From: Symsagittifera roscoffensis
Lineage: Eukaryota; Xenacoelomorpha; Acoela; Convolutidae
Reading direction: 5' to 3'
Length of the DNA: 64,000 nucleotides
Assembly: GCF_963678635.1 (NCBI RefSeq)
Contig: NC_087065.1
Span: forward strand, 61,282,754 to 61,346,753
The notes under the pieces were generated by a model. That model saw only the letters and a program-made list of their open reading frames with translations. It was not told the origin of the DNA and did no database searches. The translations under genes and the position numbers were made by a program. Shown piece by piece: positions 1 through 9,220 of the stretch. Numbering within the stretch: the first letter of the stretch is position 1; every line of letters starts with the position of its first letter.

Positions 1-2
1 CA

Positions 3-3000
3 TCAAAAACACACAAAACATTCACTAGAAACAACTTTACAGACCATAATTATAATTATACACATCCATCAAAAACATATAACCAACCACAAAGAAATTT
101 TAACCAATATACAAGATCTCGAAATTGGGATAACCCAATGACCCAACCTAATTCAATAAATTTCCAAACAAATCCTCCACAGGATCACAGTGAAAATTAC
201 CCATTTTTTCAACAAAATAAAAATAAAAAACAGACATCTTATCAAATGGATTATTTATCCTCAGATGATGATTTCTTACAACCAGATATATTTGCACCAA
301 ATACTCAAGAATATCGTAGACAAGGAATACAGAAAACACGTACAAATCATAGAAATTTTTCTCCACAACCAATAGATGCACAACATCAACAACCAATTCA
401 ACAACAAAATCTAATTAATACACAATCTTTTCAACCAATTCAACAACAAAATCCAATGACTGCACACTCGTATCAACCATCACAAATGCAAAATGAAATA
501 CCACTCCCATATTATCTCCAACAACATGAAATAACAAGAAACCAACTTTCAAATTTTTCTCAAATGCCAAATGCAGCAGAATCATTACAAATGACAATGA
601 ATCCATACCTTATGGGTGGATCATCAATAACATCAAACAAACCTTTAATGGTTTTCACAGGAACAGACCCTGAATACTCTGTAGAAGATTATTTAAATGC
701 AGTAACAGCAAACCTGATTTTAAATATTGGACCTGAACCAATTAATACGCCACTACATCAAAATTGGATACATCGACGCACAGCGTTAATACAAACAACC
801 TTAGATGGCGCAGCCCAAAAATGGTTTTCAGTACTACCTCTAGAAATGAAATCAAACTGGAAAAGGTTTACACAGGAATTTTCAAAAATGTTTGACTCCG
901 AAAGAAACAAACAACAACAAAGAGTTTTATGTAATGAAATTCGTAGATTACCAAACGAAACCATCAAGCAAATAGCAGTACGAATCGAAACACTAGTTCG
1001 AAAAGCATATTCATTAAATACACATGACTATAAAAACACAAAGATGACAGAAATCTTAATGATGACCTTAACACCACAATTAAGGAAAATAGCAATAAAA
1101 AAGAGAGCATCCCATCCTTCTTCAATTCGAGAACCCGATTTAGATTTTCGAAAACTAGTAGAAAAACTAGAACAAGCAGAAATCACAATGAAACTGGAAG
1201 AAACGGAAAATCTGAAATTACAATACGTTAACAGAATTGAAACAGCTTCCACAAATATAAACAATATACAAGAATCAGATACAGATCTCGTTGAAAAAAT
1301 CACTGAAATACTCAATATTTACGAAAAACACCCAAACTTTAAAGGCAAACCATCTTTCAAAAAATGGTGTAATTATTGCCGACGATACGGACATAGTATT
1401 TCCGAATGTAGACAAAAACAGCAAGACAATCAAAATAAACCTCAAAAATATAAAGAACCAAATAAATCATTCTATCAATACATGAAAAAAGATCAAAACC
1501 TACCGAACAAAACAGTCTACAGCAACAACAGTTCAGGAAAACCACTCCCGAACAATACAAATTATACAAGAAATCAATCACCGTATAACTCAAGTTATAG
1601 AGGAAGATCACCAGAACGAAGAAACACGAATAATTCATCACAAAATCACTACAATAGACCAAATAGTCGAAATAACTACTCCAGATCAAATTCAAATACA
1701 CAACGATTTGTTTCTAGATCTAATTCCCAATCAAGAAATAACTACTATCCAAACAACCAATCACGAAATTCATCATACAATAGGAATAGAAACTACTCCT
1801 ATAATCGAAATAGAAGTTATTCAAACAACCGAAACCAGAATTACCCGAACAATCGATCAAGAAATAACTCATATAATAGATCGAACTATAACAGACCAAA
1901 CAACAATTATCAAAACAGATCGCAAAATAATTCACAAAATCGACACTCAAGTTATAATAATCGTTATAGAAATTATTCCCAATCACCACACCGGAATAAT
2001 AATAACTATAATAATTCTAATAATCGCCACAGAAGTAGTACACCTAAACATCAAAGACAAATCAATCAAGTACAATCTAACCCAGAAACAACATCAGACC
2101 CTCCAGGTATTGATGACACAGTAACTGATACGTTACAACTCAATCAAATAAACTGTACATCATCAGATTCAGAAAGTGATACTGAAAACACTCTTTCTAT
2201 CAATATGATAAAAGTCGAAAATGACTATGAATCTGTCATATATGAACAACCCTTTTCATCACACATATATGAAAATCAATCAGAATTTCTTCAAAATTAT
2301 TACACTACACCCATAAATTCCACACCAACGACGCAAGAAACAAATGAGATTAACACTACAAATCAAACCAATAAAAATACCAAAACAAAATGCTTGAATA
2401 CAAACCATATTTATCAAAATATACAAAAAGAACAACCCAAAGAAAAAATTTGGACAATACCATTTCTCTTAGAAAGCCCAAGAAATAAAGAATTTCAACC
2501 ACCAGACCTTGAAATAGATTTTTTAATTGATTCAGGAGCAGAATCAAACATAATAAACATCCCCACATGGAATGAAATAAAAACTTTACACCCAAAGCTA
2601 ACACCTCTTGAAACCTCCAGTAAGTTAGCAACAGCACAAGGATCAACATTGATAAACTACGGAAAAATCCAATTATTTCTCCTCCCCACCAGAACAATGG
2701 AGCAAAGCAAAATTTTAAATAAGCCATTTAAACAAATATTCCATATCACTGACATTAAATATAATATCATTGGAATACCATTTATTTCGAAGTATATACC
2801 AACAATTAACATACTAAATAGTAAAATATTAATCAAAGATAAATATACAAAAACAAAAGAAACATCCTTAACATTTTTTCAAAGATTAAATAAACAACCA
2901 CCATTCTTTTCAAAATTCTACCCGATATTTAACCAACAAAGGAAACACCTAAAACCACTATCAGGAAATATCTATAATTTTTCAATCAAACAAGTTCACC

Positions 3001-6000
3001 AATATGATAAAGAACAAAACAAACAAAAATTTTATATGTCAGAATTTGAATTCAAACCTATTCACAAATTTTTCAAAATCACAATCTCATCCATAAAATA
3101 TTTGAAAAATTCGAATTCCGATATCATTTCCTTACATGTCTATAACAACACACCTTACCAAGTAACATTACCTTTAGGACTTTTAGGATATTGTGAAACC
3201 AACGCTACAATATCACCAATACACGAAAAAGCCTATCGCGTAAATAATATACTCCAATTACTAGATATTTGCCAATCTACAATTCTTAATGAAGAATTAT
3301 CTATAAATAATATAATAAGTAACGAAAACAGAAATACGGATTATTTCACAAAAACTCCATTTTTCAAACCTACATTCAACATAAGTAACTACACAGAGGA
3401 CCAACAAAAATTTTTAACAATGTTTAATTTCCAACATTCACAAATAACACAAGACGAATTCGAAAAATTAGCCAAACAGCTAATTAAATATTCATCAGTC
3501 TATGCAACATCAAAATTCGATGTTGGAAAAATCAGTTCATCACTACATCTCCCGTTAAAACCAGACGCAGTTTTCAAAAAACAGAGAGCAAGTAAAGTAC
3601 CAATTCACTTACATGATAAAGTGAACAGATTACTCGACATTTTAGAACAATACAACATTATATCACCAGTAAACAAAGAAGAACAACCAAAAGGCAACAC
3701 ATTTATCAACCCTGTTATCATACTAGCTAAAGGAGAATCATTGAAAATCGTTCTCGATGCTAGATACCTCAATTCACTTATAGATGAATCAAAATGTAAT
3801 TGGCCCATTGAACCAATACAAGTTATTTTAACAAAAATAAACGGAAAATACTTTACAACCGCCGATATGAATAGTGCATACAATCAAATGCCACTAGATG
3901 AACAATCACGACGTTTAACACAATTTGTTATCGGAAACCAACAATATGAATTCAACCGTTTATTCTATGGAATATCCATAGGACCAGCAGCATTTTCAGC
4001 TTTTATGAGCAAAATTTTTAGACCACTGATACTCAAGAAAAACGCAATCACCTATTTAGACGATGTTTTTATGCAATCACAAACAAAAGACGAGATGTTC
4101 AATGTTTTAGAAAAATATCACCAAATACTTCAGAACGAAAATCTGAAGGCCGCCCCCGATAAATCACACTTCTTTTTGACAAGAGTTAAATTCTTAGGAC
4201 ATAATATAGAAAGAAAAACAATCACTCCATTGAAATCACGCATTGACGCTATTCAAAAACTTCAACCACCAACAAATAAAAAGAAAATCCAAGAATTTCT
4301 TGGAATGTTAAACTTTTTAAGTAAATATGTTTATAAAATGGAATTATATCTACGACCATTTTATAACATCCTTAGACAACAAAATAATTTTGAATGGAAC
4401 ACAGAACATCAAACACGATTTGAAGAAATAAAGAAACTTTTAACTGAACAAATTTCAAACACTATTCCAGATTCAAATCAACCATTTTATGCAATGTGCG
4501 ATGCTTCGAACTTTGGCATCGGTGCAGCACTATTACAATCACATAATGGTACAAATAAAATGAACCTCATATCAGCAAATTCTCGATTATTCACTCAAGC
4601 AGAGCTACGACTCTCAACTCTAATGAGAGAATGTACAGCCATAATATATACACTGACAGAATATGAATTTCTGATACTTGGATCAAAACATCCAACAGTT
4701 CTATTCACAGACCATAAACCAATCATCTTTCTCTTTACACAAAAATCTAACCCAAACCACCGAGTTTACAGATTTCAACTAATTCTAATGAAATTTCCAA
4801 ACTTACATATAGTTTGGACTGCAGGAAAAAATCTTGCATTACCAGACACCTTAAGTCGAAATACACCACCTGAATTACTTACACGAAAAACAACAGTTGA
4901 AATACCCAAAAACATAAAATTCTACCTTGCAGAAAACGAAACATCACCCCGATTGGAATGCAAATATGCAGTAAAAACTGATATTGAACAATCACAAATA
5001 AATAGTTTACAACATTTCCCACTTTATTTAGATTGTCAAAATAATCATTATGAAGTTGATTTACTTGGAACATCAACTTTCAAACCAATCCCATATTCTC
5101 AATGGATAAAAAATAACACCCAACAAAAACGAACAAAACAACACCCGCCTAAGAAAGACCATTTTCCACTAATTGAAAAAGAAGATTTAACTGATAAAAT
5201 AAATTTATCAGGACCACAAACAAATGATTCAAAATACACAATAAATCAAGTTTTTGACCTCCATGACCCACTTGATACAATACCCTTATCTAAATTAGAA
5301 ATCGAAAACATTTTTCTCCCCCCAACAGAAACAATTACAATTTCAACACTGAAACAATATCAAAACCTTGACCCAGTAATTCGACAACTGAAATCATGGC
5401 ACAAATATAAAACTAAACCTATCAAAGCAGATTCAACCATTTTAGGAAATAAAACACTCCTCCGATATTTTCGAAAATTCAATAATACAACAATTAACGA
5501 AAACACAGACCTTCTAGAATACAAATTAAATGAATCTACAGTTCCCTGTCTCCCTTTAAGTATGATTCTTATAGCTTTTAATATTTCACATACACAAAAT
5601 ATTAAAGGACACTCTGGATCAGAAAAAACATATTCAAATTTTATACAAAATTTTTACTTCCCAAATGCACCAATTTGGATAAAAGTACTATGCAATGATT
5701 GTATAGTATGTCAACTAAATAAACCTTACCCAAATCAAAAACAAATAGCACAAAAACAAGATTTTAAAGGACAAAGTTTGTACTTTAATCATCGTATCTC
5801 ATTTGATACTAAAGGACCAATTTCACCCTCATCAGAAGGAAACTCCTACATTATGGTAATTGTTGACGCATTTACACATTATGTAGCACTTAACCCAGTA
5901 CCACATTGTAACGCTTATTACGCTTACACAACACTCTATGAACACTGGATAGCAAAATTCGGACTACCAGAAATTTTAGTTACAGACAACGGTACAGAAT

Positions 6001-7064
6001 TCATAAATAATGAAATTATCACACTATGTCATTTATATAACATTAAACACAAACCACGTACATCTCATGCACCTTGGACAAACGGCTTAGTCGAAGGTAT
6101 GAACCGTTCATTACAAGAATATCTTAGATGTATCATCAACGGAAATGATACAAAATATACCGAATGGTCAGCAGATGTAAAATTATTTCCCTTAGCGTAT
6201 AATTCACAAATTACGACAACTTTAGGAATGTCACCATACGAAATGGTTTTTAACCAAAAGCCACGCAAACCAATAATGTTTACAGCAAATTCTCATAAAA
6301 ACGCACAAGGTTATTGTCAACCAAATAAAGACTCAATTTGTTATAACCTACCTTTACATACACACGATGAAGATCATTTTCATCACCCACAAATTCTTAA
6401 ACTAGCCTCCGGTACACACACCGAATGGATTCTAAATAGAGATAAAAAACACAATGAAATTTATCAAAAAATAACAAAAAAGTTATTACAAAGACAAAAC
6501 ATTAATGAACAAATCAATTCACGTTTTACACCCGCCTCCGAATTAAAAATTGGAACATTTGTTTTAATACCTAATTTTAATACTCAAAAAGGAATTTCTA
6601 AAAAATTACAACCCCTTCGAAAAGGACCATACCAAATAACTGCAAAACCCACTGATGTCACATATAAAATCACCGACTCAAACAAAAAAGAAATCGTTCA
6701 ACATCGAAACAACCTATTACCTTATTACCCAAAAGAATACGCACTCCGCGAATTAACTCAATTATATTCTTTCACAGGATTAAAAATCATTCAAAATGAA
6801 CCACATCTGAAAAACACAGAACAAAATGATAACCCCACCGAAAATCAAAACACAAAACCAACCACCACCAAAAACAATACACAAAACCATAAAGAATCCC
6901 CAAAACAAAGAAAAAATAGAAAAATGACCGAACAAATAATACCCCAAGAAATCGACAAATCAGAAAATAGAAAAACAACAAGACTCCGAAATCAACCACG
7001 TAAAAACTATAAAATATTCATCCCCCAATCTAAAATTTTAAAGAAAGTGGAATTTCAAAAGTAA
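3..7064 (+). CDS. gag-pol: Gag-Pol polyprotein, Ty3/gypsy-like (5' partial, otherwise intact)
   Basis: A single frame is open from the window edge to TAA at 7062-7064. The first ATG is at 138, but the frame is open upstream of it, so the true start is probably outside the window. Residue numbers below count from 138. Gag has one CCHC zinc knuckle (about 411-424) and a long Asn/Arg/Ser/Tyr-rich low-complexity stretch (about 468-635). Pol has an aspartic protease with DSGA (about 797), RT with YLDD (about 1306), RNase H (DASNFG, about 1453), an integrase HHCC finger (about 1815-1860), and the D, D, E core in FDTKG, TDNGTEF and VEGMN (about 1890, 1950 and 1986). A GPY-like module lies near 2150 and a basic tail follows. 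Gag and Pol share one frame without a stop or shift, so precursor processing must separate them. The lack of any lesion in over 2300 codons suggests a recently active copy. Confidence 0.95.
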   Translation, partial: SKTHKTFTRNNFTDHNYNYTHPSKTYNQPQRNFNQYTRSRNWDNPMTQPNSINFQTNPPQDHSENYPFFQQNKNKKQTSYQMDYLSSDDDFLQPDIFAPNTQEYRRQGIQKTRTNHRNFSPQPIDAQHQQPIQQQNLINTQSFQPIQQQNPMTAHSYQPSQMQNEIPLPYYLQQHEITRNQLSNFSQMPNAAESLQMTMNPYLMGGSSITSNKPLMVFTGTDPEYSVEDYLNAVTANLILNIGPEPINTPLHQNWIHRRTALIQTTLDGAAQKWFSVLPLEMKSNWKRFTQEFSKMFDSERNKQQQRVLCNEIRRLPNETIKQIAVRIETLVRKAYSLNTHDYKNTKMTEILMMTLTPQLRKIAIKKRASHPSSIREPDLDFRKLVEKLEQAEITMKLEETENLKLQYVNRIETASTNINNIQESDTDLVEKITEILNIYEKHPNFKGKPSFKKWCNYCRRYGHSISECRQKQQDNQNKPQKYKEPNKSFYQYMKKDQNLPNKTVYSNNSSGKPLPNNTNYTRNQSPYNSSYRGRSPERRNTNNSSQNHYNRPNSRNNYSRSNSNTQRFVSRSNSQSRNNYYPNNQSRNSSYNRNRNYSYNRNRSYSNNRNQNYPNNRSRNNSYNRSNYNRPNNNYQNRSQNNSQNRHSSYNNRYRNYSQSPHRNNNNYNNSNNRHRSSTPKHQRQINQVQSNPETTSDPPGIDDTVTDTLQLNQINCTSSDSESDTENTLSINMIKVENDYESVIYEQPFSSHIYENQSEFLQNYYTTPINSTPTTQETNEINTTNQTNKNTKTKCLNTNHIYQNIQKEQPKEKIWTIPFLLESPRNKEFQPPDLEIDFLIDSGAESNIINIPTWNEIKTLHPKLTPLETSSKLATAQGSTLINYGKIQLFLLPTRTMEQSKILNKPFKQIFHITDIKYNIIGIPFISKYIPTINILNSKILIKDKYTKTKETSLTFFQRLNKQPPFFSKFYPIFNQQRKHLKPLSGNIYNFSIKQVHQYDKEQNKQKFYMSEFEFKPIHKFFKITISSIKYLKNSNSDIISLHVYNNTPYQVTLPLGLLGYCETNATISPIHEKAYRVNNILQLLDICQSTILNEELSINNIISNENRNTDYFTKTPFFKPTFNISNYTEDQQKFLTMFNFQHSQITQDEFEKLAKQLIKYSSVYATSKFDVGKISSSLHLPLKPDAVFKKQRASKVPIHLHDKVNRLLDILEQYNIISPVNKEEQPKGNTFINPVIILAKGESLKIVLDARYLNSLIDESKCNWPIEPIQVILTKINGKYFTTADMNSAYNQMPLDEQSRRLTQFVIGNQQYEFNRLFYGISIGPAAFSAFMSKIFRPLILKKNAITYLDDVFMQSQTKDEMFNVLEKYHQILQNENLKAAPDKSHFFLTRVKFLGHNIERKTITPLKSRIDAIQKLQPPTNKKKIQEFLGMLNFLSKYVYKMELYLRPFYNILRQQNNFEWNTEHQTRFEEIKKLLTEQISNTIPDSNQPFYAMCDASNFGIGAALLQSHNGTNKMNLISANSRLFTQAELRLSTLMRECTAIIYTLTEYEFLILGSKHPTVLFTDHKPIIFLFTQKSNPNHRVYRFQLILMKFPNLHIVWTAGKNLALPDTLSRNTPPELLTRKTTVEIPKNIKFYLAENETSPRLECKYAVKTDIEQSQINSLQHFPLYLDCQNNHYEVDLLGTSTFKPIPYSQWIKNNTQQKRTKQHPPKKDHFPLIEKEDLTDKINLSGPQTNDSKYTINQVFDLHDPLDTIPLSKLEIENIFLPPTETITISTLKQYQNLDPVIRQLKSWHKYKTKPIKADSTILGNKTLLRYFRKFNNTTINENTDLLEYKLNESTVPCLPLSMILIAFNISHTQNIKGHSGSEKTYSNFIQNFYFPNAPIWIKVLCNDCIVCQLNKPYPNQKQIAQKQDFKGQSLYFNHRISFDTKGPISPSSEGNSYIMVIVDAFTHYVALNPVPHCNAYYAYTTLYEHWIAKFGLPEILVTDNGTEFINNEIITLCHLYNIKHKPRTSHAPWTNGLVEGMNRSLQEYLRCIINGNDTKYTEWSADVKLFPLAYNSQITTTLGMSPYEMVFNQKPRKPIMFTANSHKNAQGYCQPNKDSICYNLPLHTHDEDHFHHPQILKLASGTHTEWILNRDKKHNEIYQKITKKLLQRQNINEQINSRFTPASELKIGTFVLIPNFNTQKGISKKLQPLRKGPYQITAKPTDVTYKITDSNKKEIVQHRNNLLPYYPKEYALRELTQLYSFTGLKIIQNEPHLKNTEQNDNPTENQNTKPTTTKNNTQNHKESPKQRKNRKMTEQIIPQEIDKSENRKTTRLRNQPRKNYKIFIPQSKILKKVEFQK

Positions 7065-7662
7065 TTTTAACATTATACTTCACTATCTTGAAACCTTCGA
7101 AACATTTTTCACTTACATTTTTCAAAATAACATGCTGACAAGTAAGCAATAATTCTAGTTCAAAATAGACCAATAGGATTCATCCAATCCGTCACTTTCT
7201 CTAACTCAAACTAAGACCAATTAGACGAATCATATAGAACTCCAGGCACATCTATAACTATAACTTTACGACCTCCAGGTCAAAAATAAGCAAACCACTC
7301 CAACTTGACAACTAAAATAAATATCACCATAATACCGTACCCCTCCCTTATCTAATAACCCAAAGATCAACAATATTTCCCCAACTCAGACCACGAATAC
7401 CCCCAAAGCAAATTTGTTAACTTAGCCTAAAGTAACAAAATGAACATTTTAATTAGCCTAAAGTATAAAAATCTCACCATACCCCGGATCATTTGACAAA
7501 CAAAAATAAAGAAAAAGACGACCTCCCAGTCACCATGAAAATTGCCCCCAACAATTTTTTACAAAACTCAACCCACTTGTCAAAAAACTAATAAATAATC
7601 CGACCACACTAGAAAATCGCCTCAAACAGCAAAAAATATTCGACCAAGAGATCATTTCTTAA
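7065..7662 (+). other. Noncoding interval between gag-pol and downstream ORFs
   Basis: About 600 bases of A/C-rich sequence with no sizeable open frame. In env-bearing retroelements such an interval commonly holds splice signals for subgenomic RNA, but no strong splice site was identified here by eye. Confidence 0.5.
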
Positions 7663-7893
7663 ATGCTCTTCTCTCAATCAGTTACTCAAATACTCATAAA
7701 TCTTAAACATTTTTTTACAATACTTGAAACCTTTATAATATTTCTTTTTGATATACTTGAATCTTTTCTAATAATCCTAATCATTTTTTGTAACATTTTT
7801 TTAATTTTCTACACTCTACTCGAACTATTCCTCCAACTTTCCAAAACCCTTGATTATATCCACAGGTACGATTCATATAACTTGTCTAAATGA
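7663..7893 (+). CDS. Small hydrophobic membrane protein ORF, 76 aa
   Basis: The product is dominated by Ile, Leu and Phe, with one or two predicted membrane-spanning segments between about residues 20 and 60. It ends in a short charged tail. It is followed by another hydrophobic ORF with an ATGA stop/start overlap at 7890-7893. Base composition turns T-rich here on a strand that is otherwise A-rich, as expected if hydrophobic codons are maintained. No family is recognised. It resembles small single-pass membrane proteins of viruses only in size and hydrophobicity. Confidence 0.5.
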   Translation: MLFSQSVTQILINLKHFFTILETFIIFLFDILESFLIILIIFCNIFLIFYTLLELFLQLSKTLDYIHRYDSYNLSK

Positions 7894-8078
7894 TACGAAC
7901 AATTTTCAGTAGAACTGATATTTTTTTATTGTTTGTAATTTTCATAGCATTCTTATCATCCCTCATTTTGACAATATGTAAATGTATAAAGAAAGCAATC
8001 CTCACATTTGCCCTAGCAACAATCCTTCTAATTCTTTTTTTGGAAGAATATTATAATAAACACAAAATTTCTCACTAA
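7890..8078 (+). CDS. Second small hydrophobic membrane protein ORF, 62 aa
   Basis: It begins within the stop codon of the preceding ORF (ATGA). Two hydrophobic stretches (about residues 10-30 and 36-51) flank a short basic, Cys-containing segment (ICKCIKK), a helical-hairpin-like layout. The coupled start suggests translation by reinitiation or termination-reinitiation. Function unknown. Chance hydrophobicity in a T-rich patch remains possible, but two adjacent coupled ORFs of the same type make it less likely. Confidence 0.5.
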   Translation: MIRTIFSRTDIFLLFVIFIAFLSSLILTICKCIKKAILTFALATILLILFLEEYYNKHKISH

Positions 8079-8086
8079 AGTAATAA

Positions 8087-9220
8087 TTCAAAAAACTATC
8101 AAAAATTGCTACCCAACAGTCACAAAGTCAGTCTTCACCGACATCATCCCAAGATAACCAAACACCACCTTCAATTACTCAAAATCCTCAAACATCTACA
8201 CGAATTTCTTTTCAAGACAATCCATACACTTTTGAAGAACGACATGCTCGTTTATCAGAACCACTAGAACCAGTTCAACGACAAGCACTTTTAAGCGAAC
8301 CAACATATAACCTATACCCAACACTACCACAAGAACTAAGTAGAATAAGAAATCCTAGTCAAAACCAAAATACAGTCGAAATAAATAGACAAATTATACA
8401 TCCTCGACGAAACCGAAATCTTCAAACTCCCCGAGTTCATTTTGATATACCTCAATCCCCATCACAAAACACTCCAGAAAACCCCATTGGTATATTACCA
8501 GAAACCCCTACGCTTCTTTCACAACGTAGCACCTCAAGCCTACCATCAGATTACTTAGGTTCAACACCAACATCTGAGCAAATACGTGAAAATCCTTTCA
8601 ACCCCACAAACCAAACATCACGATTTCCATATTGGACTACACATTCATTTACACAAGGTGAACCAAATTTAGTCAATGACCCCATAGATATTTCTACGGA
8701 TACAACAACATCCTCATCACTACCAGAAACATTATCACTACCATCAACACCATCAATAAGCCAGATTTCACCACCACCTTTTAACTTAAATTTTCCAAAT
8801 AATCTCGACGCCAGATATCGAGAACAATCATCAATAAATATTCCTTTAAGACTAGATTGGAATACATTTACAGCACCTCCACCATTATTTGGACAACATC
8901 AAGAAAGTAACCGCCTTCATAACTGGGCACTTAATAGATTACAATATCGCCAAGATATTCACAACGATATCCGTGATCACAATATTCAAATACTCCAACA
9001 AAACAGTTTACAATTAAAGTTTGAAATCACAGTTAAGTTAAATAATATAACCCAACATCCCTACCCATTAAATCCACCTAACATAACAGCTCAATCACTA
9101 CCACCACCGTTTATAACTACTGAAGTAATATACAAATACGACAGATATACCAAAAACACAATTGGCTACATTACATTTTATAATCCATACTCAGGATTAT
9201 CATACACATGTATATTCTAA
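8087..9220 (+). CDS. ATG-less 377-codon open frame upstream of and overlapping env
   Basis: The frame is open from just after TAA at 8084-8086 to TAA at 9218-9220 and contains no ATG. It encodes a Pro/Ser/Thr/Gln-rich N-terminal two thirds followed by a more ordered C-terminal segment ending SGLSYTCIF. It overlaps the first 13 bases of env in another frame. Such a long frame without an initiator suggests an exon reached by splicing. A possible acceptor is CCCAACAG at 8112-8119. No homologous family is recognised. The protein could be an accessory or structural product made from a spliced RNA whose start codon lies in the 5' leader outside the window. Confidence 0.6.
   Translation, partial: FKKLSKIATQQSQSQSSPTSSQDNQTPPSITQNPQTSTRISFQDNPYTFEERHARLSEPLEPVQRQALLSEPTYNLYPTLPQELSRIRNPSQNQNTVEINRQIIHPRRNRNLQTPRVHFDIPQSPSQNTPENPIGILPETPTLLSQRSTSSLPSDYLGSTPTSEQIRENPFNPTNQTSRFPYWTTHSFTQGEPNLVNDPIDISTDTTTSSSLPETLSLPSTPSISQISPPPFNLNFPNNLDARYREQSSINIPLRLDWNTFTAPPPLFGQHQESNRLHNWALNRLQYRQDIHNDIRDHNIQILQQNSLQLKFEITVKLNNITQHPYPLNPPNITAQSLPPPFITTEVIYKYDRYTKNTIGYITFYNPYSGLSYTCIF

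Noticed and set aside
1357-1701. Minus-strand open frames opposite gag-pol and env (for example 1357-1701, 2356-2727, 11391-11711)
   Set aside because: They mirror A-rich coding sequence, giving T-rich hydrophobic translations, and have no independent signal. They are antisense shadows.
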